A stretch of DNA of 37,461 nt from Clostridia bacterium (GTDB lineage Bacteria; Bacillota; Clostridia; Christensenellales; CAG-314): NCBI GenBank assembly GCA_017500855.1, contig JAFVYC010000040.1, forward strand, positions 1 to 37,461, written 5' to 3'. Positions 24,500 to 32,160 of the stretch are shown piece after piece. The first letter of the stretch is position 1. Each line of letters begins with the position of its first letter. The notes beneath the pieces were generated by a model. That model worked only from the letters and a program-made list of their open reading frames with translations. It ran no database searches and was not told the origin of the DNA. The translations under genes and the position numbers were made by a program.

Positions 24500-25123
24500 A
24501 TGATTTTTGGCAAAAAGAAGAGTGCCGACCAGGCTGTGGAAGAACAACGCCACAACAACAGTTTGTCGCAGAATGAACAACCCAAAAGGGGCAAATTCCG
24601 TGACACAGGGGTTGGAAAAGTTGTGGACGACCTTGGCGAAAAGGTTCAAGAAATAAGAACAAAGTGGAACAAGATTTCCATGTTCGTTTCCGTGTTGAGC
24701 GTGCTGTTTTTCACGCTGTTTTCTATTGTGGGAATTTGGAAGGAATGGGGCCAATCCAAACTGTTCCCCGTGATTGTTGTTGGCACAGCTTTGTACGTGA
24801 TTGTGTTTGTTGTGTACACCGTTGTTACCACGGTGCAAAGCAAAAACGTCAAAAAGGGCCTCAAGGACTTCAAATCTACAATGAAGTACTGGAAACTGGC
24901 AATGAACTTGCTGTTTTTGGTGCTTAACGTGCTTGTGTTTGCAAACAGTTGGCAAAGCTACAAATTGCAAGACGGATTTTTGCCCATCTTGACAATGTTG
25001 GCAAGCGGATCGTTGCTTTTGTGCAATTTATTTGTGACCGTCGTCAAGTTGATCACGCACACTATTTTTGACAAAATGCGCCGAAATCGGGACAAAAAAC
25101 GCATGCAAAAGAAAGGTAGATAG
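24500..25123 (+). CDS. Membrane protein of unknown function with charged ends
   Basis: 207 residues, not recognised. A hydrophilic N-terminus of about 58 residues (MIFGKKKSADQAVEEQRHN...LGEKVQEIRTKWNK) is followed by two hydrophobic helices (ISMFVSVLSVLFFTLFSIVG; LFPVIVVGTALYVIVFVVYTVV), a charged linker (KNVKKGLKDFKST), and two more (LAMNLLFLVLNVLVFANSW; FLPILTMLASGSLLLCNLFVTVV). The tail is very basic (DKMRRNRDKKRMQKKGR). The layout suggests a four-helix inner-membrane protein with both ends in the cytoplasm. AAAGGA is ten bases before the ATG. It has its own promoter and no close partner. Confidence 0.78.
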   Translation: MIFGKKKSADQAVEEQRHNNSLSQNEQPKRGKFRDTGVGKVVDDLGEKVQEIRTKWNKISMFVSVLSVLFFTLFSIVGIWKEWGQSKLFPVIVVGTALYVIVFVVYTVVTTVQSKNVKKGLKDFKSTMKYWKLAMNLLFLVLNVLVFANSWQSYKLQDGFLPILTMLASGSLLLCNLFVTVVKLITHTIFDKMRRNRDKKRMQKKGR

Positions 25124-25135
25124 CCACATAAACTG

Positions 25136-25285
25136 CAAAATTGCCACCACGGTGTTGGGTTTTGCAAAAAACACGATGGTATTTGAACTTAGAAAGTTTA
25201 CTTCAAGAAAACAGGCAACAAAAAAAGGTAAAGTTTATACCAAACCTATTATTTTGCAACCACGGGTGTTGGGTTTTGCATGATA
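25136..25285. repeat. Two copies of a palindrome-derived box
   Basis: GCCACCACGGTGTTGGGTTTTGCA at about 25142-25165 and AACCACGGGTGTTGGGTTTTGCA at about 25258-25280 are direct repeats about 115 bp apart, both related to the CACCACGGGGTG family. A further relative (TTGCACCACGGGTGCG) is near 25497-25512. No gene is supported in 25124-25420. Confidence 0.55.
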
Positions 25286-25420
25286 TTGATGTTCGCAGAT
25301 GTAAGCAAAGCGGTTGTTGGCGGGGAAAATATATCTAAACAAAAATAAGAAAATTGCACGAACGCTAGAGTAAACAACGCTTGGCACTGTAAATTTTGTA
25401 ACGTATTTTTGAAAAAGCAA

Positions 25421-25452
25421 AGGGAACAAACGACTTGTTTGTTCCCTTTTTT
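25421..25452. terminator. Terminator of nagB, bidirectional
   Basis: Perfect 11-bp arms AGGGAACAAAC (25421-25431) and GTTTGTTCCCT (25437-25447). The plus strand continues with T6. The minus strand continues TTTGCTTTTTC. It lies about 70 nt past the nagB stop and faces the plus-strand gene at 24500-25123. Confidence 0.85.
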
Positions 25453-25517
25453 GTGTGTTTGTTTTGATGAAGTTGTTTGGAAAAAGCACTGTTTTTTTGC
25501 ACCACGGGTGCGTTGTT

Positions 25518-26240
25518 TTAGTTCAATAGACTTGCCGACTCCTCGTCGCAAACAACAATGCAATTGGGGTGTGTTTGCAAAACGCTGGCAGGGCAACTGG
25601 TTGAGATAGGTCCTTTGACCATGTTGAAAACGGCTTGCGCTTTGTTTTTGCCGTTGGCAAGCACCAAAATGCATTGCGCTTTCATTATTTCGCCAATGCC
25701 CATTGTCAATGCGCTTGTTGGAACTTGGTCGATGCTGTCGAAAAACCTTGCATTATCGGCAATGGTTTTGGGTGAAAGTTGCACCACGTGTGTGGTACTT
25801 TGGAAAGACGTGCCCGGTTCGTTGAAAGCAATGTGGCCGTTGCCACCAATGCCCAAGATTTGCAAAGCAATTGTGTGCTTGGCAAGTTGCTTGCTGTAGT
25901 TTTGGCATTCTGCTTGCAAATCCGTTGCCACTCCGCAGGGAATGTGGCAATTTTGTGGCAAAATGTCCAATTCGTTGAACAAGTTGTGTTGCATGAAGTA
26001 CTTGTAACTTTGGGGATGACTTGCATCCAAACCAACGTACTCGTCCAAATTGAATGCCGAAACGTCCCGAAAACTCGTTCCATCTTTGCATGCTTGCTTG
26101 AGGTAGCCGTACAACCCCAACGGCGTGCTTCCCGTTGCAAAACCAAGGGTACATTGTGGGTTTTTTGCCACCACGTCCAGCACAATTTGGCTTGCGTACT
26201 TGCTCATTTCTTGATAATTTTTGAAAACTTTAAGTTGCAT
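25518..26240 (-). CDS. nagB: Glucosamine-6-phosphate deaminase
   Basis: 240 residues from the ATG at 26240, preceded by AAAAGGAG; a longer frame to 26300 has no RBS and runs through a repeat. Motifs: LGFATGSTPLGLYGYL (phosphate binding), FNLDEYVGLDASHPQSY (catalytic Asp), LGIGGNGHIAFNEPG (catalytic and general-base region) and MGIGEIMKA. It converts glucosamine-6-phosphate to fructose-6-phosphate plus ammonia in amino-sugar breakdown. No nagA or transporter is adjacent. A leader of about 320 nt separates it from its promoter, so leader-based control is likely. Confidence 0.95.
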   Translation of the reverse strand: MQLKVFKNYQEMSKYASQIVLDVVAKNPQCTLGFATGSTPLGLYGYLKQACKDGTSFRDVSAFNLDEYVGLDASHPQSYKYFMQHNLFNELDILPQNCHIPCGVATDLQAECQNYSKQLAKHTIALQILGIGGNGHIAFNEPGTSFQSTTHVVQLSPKTIADNARFFDSIDQVPTSALTMGIGEIMKAQCILVLANGKNKAQAVFNMVKGPISTSCPASVLQTHPNCIVVCDEESASLLN

Positions 26241-26562
26241 TTTTGCTCCTTTTTTTTGAGATTTTGCCACCACGGGGTGGGGAAAAGTGTGAATTGACAA
26301 GATGTGGTTGCTTTTGTCGGACTAAAGAATGGGCAGTAGCAAAATTGATTGTTGATGCCCGAACGCCAAACAGCACTGCACAGGGCCGACACTTGATATA
26401 CTTGTTTTTGAGTGTGCTACAGCCGTTGCCCTGTAGAGTGAAAGTTTTGTGAAAACTGCAACTCAAAACTGCCTACACTACTGTTATGCAAATCCGTTGG
26501 AAAATATGATTTACAGCGAATTTATGCACAGCAAACCCTTTTCCTTGCAACCACTTGTCTTT
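26241..26562 (-). ncRNA. Long nagB leader, candidate structured RNA
   Basis: A consensus promoter at 26569-26597 would start a transcript near 26562, leaving about 320 nt before nagB. The leader has hairpin potential, for example CTACAG and CTGTAG closing an 8-nt loop (minus-strand reading near 26436-26417), G/C-rich segments with complementary GGCCCTG/CAGGG elements, and a copy of the CCACCCCGTGGTGG palindrome next to the nagB RBS, where it could hide or expose the start. No known riboswitch, 6S, tmRNA, RNase P or SRP RNA pattern fits. It could also be a separate small RNA gene. Confidence 0.35.
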
Positions 26563-26568
26563 GTCAAC

Positions 26569-26597
26569 ATTATACACCATTGCACCAATAAAGTCAA
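26569..26597 (-). promoter_or_regulatory. Promoter of the nagB leader
   Basis: Minus strand TTGACT (26597-26592), 17-bp spacer, TATAAT (26574-26569). Nearly perfect. Confidence 0.8.
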
Positions 26598-26757
26598 CGC
26601 CGTTTTTGCCAACTACTTTTTTCAAACTTGACACAAAGGTTGCTATTGGCTCAATTTGCGAGTGTTACTTTTTGACACAAAATTATAATATTTTCTTCAA
26701 TATTTATAAACTTTTGTAATTTTGCAATTTTTCTTCAACAATATGGTCAAAATTGCT

Positions 26758-26785
26758 TTGCAAAACTGCATTTGGATGGTAAAAT
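26758..26785 (+). promoter_or_regulatory. Possible promoter of the HTH-nadE gene
   Basis: TTTGCA (26758-26763), 16 bp, TAAAAT (26780-26785), about 19 bp before the ATG. Moderate match. Upstream DNA (26675-26745) is very AT-rich with near-palindromic AATATTTTCTTCAATATT, a possible binding site for the encoded HTH domain. Confidence 0.45.
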
Positions 26786-26803
26786 AGTACAAAGAGGTGC
26801 AAC

Positions 26804-28936
26804 ATGAATATTGAAAAAACCGTTTTGAAACTTAATCAGTTGAAAAAAGAACGCAAACTTACTCTCAAACAGTTGGCGGAAAAAAGTGGGCTTTCCCTTG
26901 GAACTGTAAACAAAATTATGAGTGGCGCATTGCTTGGTATCAAAGCAGACAAATTGCAAAAACTTGCAAATGCTTTGGACGTTTCCTCCAACGTTTTTTT
27001 GGAAGAAACTCCCGAAACACCAACTGCCAAAACTAACTTTGGGTTGGTGAAAGTTGCCTGCATTTCCCCCGAAATTATCGTTGCCAACTGCCGACACAAT
27101 GCCGAACAAGTTGTTGCGCACGCAAAAAAAGCCAACGCAAACGGCGTTAGAATTGCTCTTTTCCCCGAATTGTGCTTGACGGGCTACTCTTGTGGAGATT
27201 TGTTCTTTCAACACGCATTGCGCACTTCCGCATTGGAGGCGTTGCATTTTGTTACCGACAGTTTGAAAAACCTCAACACCATTGTTGTGGTTGGTTTGCC
27301 ACTTGCCGACGACGCAGGCAAGTTGTTCAACGTTGCGGCAGTTTTGTACCAAGGCAAAATTTTGGGCATTGTGCCAAAAACACACTTGCCAACCTACAAC
27401 GAATTCCACGAAAAACGTTGGTTCTGCACACCACAGGGCAACACCACCGTTACCATTTTTGGCGAAGCCATCCCCTTTGGCACGGAGTTGCTTTTTGCCG
27501 ACAGCCTTGCAAAAGAGTTCCGCTTTGCTGTGGAAATTTGCGAGGACATGTGGACGACCTCTGCGCCAAGCAACAACCACACTCTTGCCGGCGCAAACAT
27601 GATTTTGAACCTTTCGGCAAGCAACGAAACTGTAGACAAATCCGACTTCCGCAAAAAGGTTATTGAAGTGCAATCTTCCAAAACAAACTGCATCTACGCC
27701 TACTGCTCGGCAGGCCCAAGCGAATCCACTTCGCAAGTTGTTTTTTCCGCACACAACATCATTTGCGAAAACGGCAGAATTTTGGACGAAGCGCTTCCTT
27801 TCACCACCGGCTACGCTTGCGCCGAAGTGGACTTCGACTTTATCGAAAACGAGCGCACTCGCTACATGAAAACAAGCATTGCCAACAACTACCAAATTGT
27901 TAGTTTTGCAATGAACTTGGGCGAATGCACACGTGTTTACCCACGCACACCGTTTGTGCCCACAAACAAAAAGCAACTTGCGCAAACTTGCGAACGCATC
28001 CTCACAATGCAAGCCTACGCTTTGAAAAAACGTGTTGCGCATTGCAAAGCGCAAAAAGTTGTTATTGGCGTTTCCGGCGGAAGCGACAGCACACTTGCGC
28101 TTGTGGTTTGCATGCGTGCAATGAAACTGCTTGGAAGGCCCATGACGGACATTTTGTCGGTGACGATGCCTTGCTTTGGAACAAGTTCTCGCACGCTTGC
28201 CAACAGCATTGCTTTGGCAAACGCAATTGGCACTTCCGTGATGAAAGTGGACATTTCCAAGGCTGTGAAGCAACACTTGGACGACATTGGCCACGACCTT
28301 GCCATTACCGACGTTACCTACGAAAACGCACAGGCACGTGAACGCACGCAAGTGCTGATGGACCTTGCAAACAAAACCAACGGAATGGTTGTGGGAACGG
28401 GCGACATGTCGGAATTGGCGCTTGGTTGGGCAACCTTCAACGGAGACCACATGAGCATGTACGGCGTGAACAGTGGCGTGCCCAAAACAATGGTAAAAGC
28501 GTTGCTTGCGTACCAAGCGGAAATTTCCACAGGGGAAGTGAAGCGTGTTATCAACGACGTTTTGGCAACGCCTGTAAGCCCGGAATTGCTTCCACCAAAG
28601 GACGACAAAATCAGCCAAGTGACGGAAGACCTTGTTGGCCCCTACGTGTTGCACGACTACTTCTTGTACATGTTTGTGCGCAAGGGATTTTCGCCATCCA
28701 AGGTGTTTACTCTTGCAACAATAACTTTCAAGGACGAATTTAGCCCACAAGAAATCTACAAATGGCTAGACAAGTTCATCTACCGCTTCTTTGCGCAACA
28801 GTTCAAGCGCAGTTGCTCGCCGGACAGCATCAAAATTGGCACGGTAAACCTTGCCCACGGAGAGTTTTTGATGCCTGCCGATGCGCACTACGAAGCCTGG
28901 AAAACCGACTTGTTGAAAGTTCGCCCACAGGAATAG
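26804..28936 (+). CDS. nadE: Glutamine-dependent NAD+ synthetase with N-terminal HTH domain
   Basis: 710 residues in three parts. Residues 8-65 form an XRE-type HTH (LKKERKLTLKQLAEKSGLSLGTVNKIMSG...KLQKLANALDV). About 80-380 is a nitrilase-type glutaminase with Glu122 (FPELCLTGY), Lys192 (VPKTHLPTYNEFHEKR) and Cys246 (VEICEDMW). About 395-700 is the synthetase with the pyrophosphate loop SGGSDST (424-430), GTGDMSELALGW and a C-terminal KIGTVNLAHGEF. It amidates deaminido-NAD using glutamine nitrogen and ATP. Ordinary two-domain enzymes start near the LVKVACISPE segment; the 70-residue HTH is extra and in frame, without a stop or second RBS. It may allow autoregulation. trmB follows after 7 bp. 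Confidence 0.93.
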   Translation: MNIEKTVLKLNQLKKERKLTLKQLAEKSGLSLGTVNKIMSGALLGIKADKLQKLANALDVSSNVFLEETPETPTAKTNFGLVKVACISPEIIVANCRHNAEQVVAHAKKANANGVRIALFPELCLTGYSCGDLFFQHALRTSALEALHFVTDSLKNLNTIVVVGLPLADDAGKLFNVAAVLYQGKILGIVPKTHLPTYNEFHEKRWFCTPQGNTTVTIFGEAIPFGTELLFADSLAKEFRFAVEICEDMWTTSAPSNNHTLAGANMILNLSASNETVDKSDFRKKVIEVQSSKTNCIYAYCSAGPSESTSQVVFSAHNIICENGRILDEALPFTTGYACAEVDFDFIENERTRYMKTSIANNYQIVSFAMNLGECTRVYPRTPFVPTNKKQLAQTCERILTMQAYALKKRVAHCKAQKVVIGVSGGSDSTLALVVCMRAMKLLGRPMTDILSVTMPCFGTSSRTLANSIALANAIGTSVMKVDISKAVKQHLDDIGHDLAITDVTYENAQARERTQVLMDLANKTNGMVVGTGDMSELALGWATFNGDHMSMYGVNSGVPKTMVKALLAYQAEISTGEVKRVINDVLATPVSPELLPPKDDKISQVTEDLVGPYVLHDYFLYMFVRKGFSPSKVFTLATITFKDEFSPQEIYKWLDKFIYRFFAQQFKRSCSPDSIKIGTVNLAHGEFLMPADAHYEAWKTDLLKVRPQE

Positions 28937-28943
28937 GTGAATT

Positions 28944-29618
28944 ATGAGAATGCGACTGAAAAAAAACCTAGACTCTAGGTTGGAAAAGTGTCAACGTTTG
29001 CTTGTTGCGCAAGAAGGCTACGACTTCTACCAACTGCCGGAAGAACAACGCTTCAAAGTGCAAACAGTTGAACAGTTGTTTGGCAACAACCACCCCCTCT
29101 ACTTGGAAATTGGTTGTGGCAAAGGCTCCTACGCCATCAAATGCGCAAAGGCGCACCCCGAACGCAACTACATTGCCGTGGAAAAACTTAGCAACGTGAT
29201 TGTTGCCGGATGTGAAATGGCGTTGGAAGAAAACTTGACCAATTTGAAGTTTTTGAACTGCTCGGCGGAAAACTTGCTGTACTACCTGCCACAGCACAGC
29301 GCAACGCAAATAATTTTGAATTTTTCCTGCCCGTACCCCAAAAAAACCTACGCAAATCGCAGGCTGACGTACAAAACGTTTTTGCAACTGTACACAAAAT
29401 TGCTGACGTCCGACGGCATTGTGTGCCAAAAAACCGACGACAAAAACTTTTTCGATTTTTCGTTGGAATCCTTTGCGGAAAACGGTTGGACAACCTACGA
29501 CGTGACCTACGACTTGCACAGCACCACGCAAGAAAACGTCACAACGGAGTACGAAGAAAAATTTGTTGCACAAGGCAAACAAATTTGCGCTTTGAAAGCA
29601 CAGCAACCCAAACGATAG
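28944..29618 (+). CDS. trmB: tRNA (guanine-N7)-methyltransferase
   Basis: 224 residues. The start MRMRLKKNLDSRL matches TrmB proteins. The SAM-binding motif LYLEIGCGKGSYAI (52-65), NYIAVEK and the RNA/catalytic region are present, but the motif normally reading SDPWPKKRH is SCPYPKKTYANRRLT here: Cys129 replaces the conserved Asp. The C-terminal KTDDKNFFDFSL and TTEYEEKF motifs are normal. It makes m7G46 in the tRNA variable loop. It follows nadE by 7 bp (AGGTGA as RBS) and ends at a strong terminator, so it is co-transcribed with nadE. The Asp change may alter activity. Confidence 0.9.
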   Translation: MRMRLKKNLDSRLEKCQRLLVAQEGYDFYQLPEEQRFKVQTVEQLFGNNHPLYLEIGCGKGSYAIKCAKAHPERNYIAVEKLSNVIVAGCEMALEENLTNLKFLNCSAENLLYYLPQHSATQIILNFSCPYPKKTYANRRLTYKTFLQLYTKLLTSDGIVCQKTDDKNFFDFSLESFAENGWTTYDVTYDLHSTTQENVTTEYEEKFVAQGKQICALKAQQPKR

Positions 29619-29622
29619 ACTA

Positions 29623-29655
29623 CAAAAACATCCCCACAAAGGGGATGTTTTTTTG
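29623..29655 (+). terminator. Terminator of nadE-trmB
   Basis: Arms AAACATCCCC and GGGGATGTTT around ACAAA, followed by T-rich sequence. Five bases past the trmB stop. Bases 29656-29840 hold no gene I can support. Confidence 0.9.
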
Positions 29656-29844
29656 CAAAAAGCAAAAAAGGGCAAAAGCACCTCGGCATTGTGGCAACAA
29701 CAGCAACATGTCAACGTGCCAAAAAATAGGTACTTTTTGGCAAGAACTCATCTGCTAAAACACGTTTGCATCGTGCACTGTTTGATAAATATAACTATAG
29801 TATACACAAGTACTATATTTTTGATAATTTTTGCTGAAAGATTG

Positions 29845-29917
29845 TTGACAATTGCAAAATAAAATATTATACTATATACAATAAAAGTGAACTCAAGCAA
29901 ACAAAGATATTTGTTTG
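29845..29917 (+). promoter_or_regulatory. Promoter and leader hairpin of the cold-shock gene
   Basis: TTGACA (29845-29850), 17 bp, TATACT (29868-29873), in a very AT-rich region. The leader of about 70 nt contains a perfect hairpin CAAACAAA (29898-29905) GATA TTTGTTTG (29910-29917). Long leaders that refold with temperature are known for E. coli csp mRNAs; whether this one does is inference. Confidence 0.75.
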
Positions 29918-29950
29918 TTTTCATTTTAGAAAAACGTGGAGGTACTGCAA

Positions 29951-30160
29951 ATGACAAGTACAGTGAAATGGTTTAGCGCAAGCAAGGGCTACGGATTTGT
30001 TATTGACCCCGATGGGGGAGAAGATATTTTTGTGCATTTTTCCGATATTCAAATTGAAGGCTTCAAAACGTTGAAGGACGGCCAAAAGGTTTCTTTCGAC
30101 ATCCAACCGGATGAAAAAAGCGGAAAGCCACGTGCAAAAAACGTTTGTCCAATTGAATAG
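29951..30160 (+). CDS. csp: Cold-shock domain protein
   Basis: 69 residues, a single cold-shock domain. TSTVKWFSASKGYGFVIDPDGGEDIFVHFSDI contains RNP1 (KGYGFV) and RNP2 (IFVHF), and GQKVSFDIQPDEKSGKPRAKNV completes the beta barrel. It binds single-stranded RNA and DNA and acts as an RNA chaperone. The start is the ATG at 29951, with GGAGGT at eight bases, and not the in-frame codon five residues earlier that overlaps the RBS. Monocistronic with its own promoter and terminator. Confidence 0.95.
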   Translation: MTSTVKWFSASKGYGFVIDPDGGEDIFVHFSDIQIEGFKTLKDGQKVSFDIQPDEKSGKPRAKNVCPIE

Positions 30161-30170
30161 TTTGCAACGA

Positions 30171-30197
30171 AAACGCACCACGGGGTGCGTTTTTTTT
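30171..30197 (+). terminator. Terminator of the cold-shock gene
   Basis: Arms AAACGCACC (30171-30179) and GGTGCGTTT (30184-30192) followed by more T. The stem GCACCACGGGGTGCG is a variant of the dispersed CACCACGGGGTG palindrome, which suggests that some repeat copies serve as terminators. Confidence 0.9.
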
Positions 30198-30322
30198 GTG
30201 CCTTGAAAGAGAACTTTGCGTGTTGCCCGTGTTGCGCATGTTGGTTTGTGGCAAAAATGTTGCAAACTTTTTGTTGTTTGGACTTGCGCTGTGAACAACT
30301 ATAGTTGCAACAAAACACCGTG

Positions 30323-30386
30323 TTTTTCGCACCACAGGGTAGAGAAATGAGTGAGAAGTGATGGGCGAGAAGTGATAAGTTGTGGT
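30323..30386 (+). repeat. Dispersed repeat copy
   Basis: TTTTTCGCACCACAGGGTAG, then AGAAATGAGTGAGAAGTGATG and GCGAGAAGTGATAAGTTGTG. Sequence beyond (GGTTTGTGGGAAGGGGAGTGA) also matches the tandem units at 32161-32584, so the full repeat is longer than the core. Confidence 0.75.
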
Positions 30387-30427
30387 TGGTTTGTGGGAAG
30401 GGGAGTGAGAGTTTTTAGTGTTGAAAT

Positions 30428-30530
30428 CTATACTTTGGGCAATGCCTTCTTGTAGATGTCGACAGAATAGTCAATGATTTGTGTGAGTGCCAGCCGTTAG
30501 ATGTTGTGTTTGACGATTTCAACATGATTT
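30428..30530 (-). pseudogene. Possible decayed gene end
   Basis: On the minus strand a short stretch reads LALTQIIDYSVDIYKKALPKV and then a TAG at 30430-30428. Upstream the frame is broken by a TAA after EIVKHNI. The composition looks like true protein sequence with an amphipathic helix, but there is too little to assign a family. The rest of 30198-30780 is repeats and AT-rich DNA. Confidence 0.25.
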
Positions 30531-30600
30531 CAAAATTATGATTGTAAAAACATCGCCACGTGTTGTTGTTTTTTTGTGTTTTGCGCCACGTATTGGCAAT

Positions 30601-30643
30601 TTTGAGTTTTGAACATCCCTAGCATTTGAGTTTTGAACATCCC
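30601..30643. repeat. Two 19-bp direct repeats
   Basis: TTTGAGTTTTGAACATCCC occurs at 30601-30619 and again at 30625-30643, spaced by TAGCA. This could be a pair of protein-binding sites or a slippage product. It lies about 70 bp upstream of the LRR gene promoter. Confidence 0.6.
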
Positions 30644-30714
30644 AAGTACAAGTTTGCTTGCCACGGCGTTGGTGCTTTGATTGAAAATACATTGTGCAAA
30701 ATTTATTTTTGCTG

Positions 30715-30743
30715 TTGACATTGATGCATTGCTATGATATAAT
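30715..30743 (+). promoter_or_regulatory. Promoter of the LRR protein gene
   Basis: TTGACA (30715-30720), exactly 17 bp, TATAAT (30738-30743): a perfect consensus promoter about 44 bp before the start codon. Confidence 0.9.
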
Positions 30744-30786
30744 TTCAAAAAAGGCTGTAAAGCCACCCAACAAGGAGATTTTTGCC

Positions 30787-32007
30787 ATGAAGTGCTACGT
30801 AGCATCCAAAAAACAATCCGACGACGCAATTGTTGCAAGAAAAGGCATTTTTCTTTGCCAACAAACAGCAACACAAGAGCAACAACAGGCAATTGCACAG
30901 TTTGTTGAAGAATTTTGCCTTGTGAAATACAGCCACTTCGACTGCTGGGCGGAAAACGACGGCGGAATTGACCAGCATTCCACGCAAGACTACGTGCTTG
31001 AAATGGACAGCAACGAGGTTGTGTTGATGGACGGACAAGTTGTTGGCATCTACCACGACGGCATTTTGCTTGTTGTTGGCGAAAGCGAAGTGGAAATTGC
31101 ATCCTCCCACAAGCAAGTTGGTGGCTGGGGCGAAATTGAAGAATCCGACGGACTTTGCTTGGAACGCAAGGACGGCAAAAAGGTGGAAATTCCTGTGGCT
31201 TTCCGCACAAAACCTGCACCACGTCCACAATTGGAAGACTTTGAAATGGCAAACGGCGTGGACGGCCCGTACTTGTCCAAATACAACGGAAGCGCAACGG
31301 AACTTGTTGTGCCGAAACACATCCGTAGTATTGGCTACGGCGCATTCAAAGGCAACGCAACGCTGAAAAAAGTTGTTATTCCCAACAGCGTGAAAAGCAT
31401 TGCCGTGAATGCTTTTGAAAACTGCACGGCGCTTGAAGAAGTTGTTTTGCCAACCAACACAACGTTTGTTCAAAGCCATTTGTTCGAGGGTTGCACGGCG
31501 TTGAAGCACGTTGACATCCCCGAAGGCTACACATCCATTGGCGCATTTGCATTTGCCAACAGCGGTTTGCAAAGCATTTGCTTGCCACAAAGCCTAAAAG
31601 AAATTGAAAGGGCAAGTTTTTTTGGTTGCAAGCAACTGAAGCACGTTGAAATTCCCCAAAATTGTGGAATTATTGACGGCCACGCATTTGCCGAAAGTGG
31701 TTTGCAAAGCATTTGCATCCCCAACGGCGTGCACACCATTGGCGACCAATGTTTTGACCAATGCAGAAGTTTGCAAAGCGCAACCATGGGCAAGGGCATC
31801 CAAAAACAACCCCACCACTTGTTTGCCGATTGCACGGCTCTTGCTGAACTACACTTGCCAAAGGCTTGGCAAGGCTTGAGAGCAAGTTGCATTGCCGGTT
31901 GCACAAGCTTGCAACACATCTACTTTGACGGCACCAAAGAGCAAGCAACAAACTTGCAAAACATTGTTGCCACCCTGCCCCACCAGGTTGAACTGCACAC
32001 AAAGTAG
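30787..32007 (+). CDS. BspA-like leucine-rich repeat protein, cytoplasmic
   Basis: 406 residues from the ATG at 30787 (AAGGAG eight bases upstream). The first 170 or so residues are an unrecognised beta-rich domain (VLEMDSNEVVLMDGQVVGIYHDG). From about 178 there are some nine repeats of 22-23 residues of the LRR_5/BspA type, such as IRSIGYGAFKGNATLKKVVIP, VKSIAVNAFENCTALEEVVLP and VHTIGDQCFDQCRSLQSATMG. Such repeats make a curved protein-binding surface. No signal peptide or anchor is visible, so it is probably intracellular, unlike secreted BspA. It is strongly expressed judging by its perfect promoter. Confidence 0.85.
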   Translation: MKCYVASKKQSDDAIVARKGIFLCQQTATQEQQQAIAQFVEEFCLVKYSHFDCWAENDGGIDQHSTQDYVLEMDSNEVVLMDGQVVGIYHDGILLVVGESEVEIASSHKQVGGWGEIEESDGLCLERKDGKKVEIPVAFRTKPAPRPQLEDFEMANGVDGPYLSKYNGSATELVVPKHIRSIGYGAFKGNATLKKVVIPNSVKSIAVNAFENCTALEEVVLPTNTTFVQSHLFEGCTALKHVDIPEGYTSIGAFAFANSGLQSICLPQSLKEIERASFFGCKQLKHVEIPQNCGIIDGHAFAESGLQSICIPNGVHTIGDQCFDQCRSLQSATMGKGIQKQPHHLFADCTALAELHLPKAWQGLRASCIAGCTSLQHIYFDGTKEQATNLQNIVATLPHQVELHTK

Positions 32008-32112
32008 GTGGAAAAGCCCACAAGCCAAACACCCAAGGTGGTTGAGAATGCCAAAGCGAAGATGTTTAGATGCACGGAATTGAACCGACCTGAAAGTTTA
32101 TACAAAATACTC

Positions 32113-32142
32113 AAAGCCATTGCAATTTGCAATGGCTTTTTT
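32113..32142 (+). terminator. Terminator of the LRR gene
   Basis: Arms AAAGCCATTGCAA (32113-32125) and TTGCAATGGCTTT (32127-32139) followed by T. Located about 105 bp past the stop. Confidence 0.85.
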
Positions 32143-32160
32143 GTTGGCAGTTGTTGTTTT

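Noticed and set aside
26241..26562. 6S RNA, RNase P RNA, tmRNA or SRP RNA in the nagB leader
   Set aside because: None of the conserved core sequences of these RNAs is present in the region on either strand.
26747..28750. A 667-codon open frame antisense to nadE
   Set aside because: It is codon-aligned with nadE, has no RBS and a Cys/His/Val-rich composition. It exists because nadE lacks TTA, CTA and TCA codons.
32060..32095. tRNA-like 3' half on the minus strand (GGTTCAATTCC)
   Set aside because: The T-arm stem has only three pairs, and no acceptor stem or anticodon arm can be built. It may be an old fragment.
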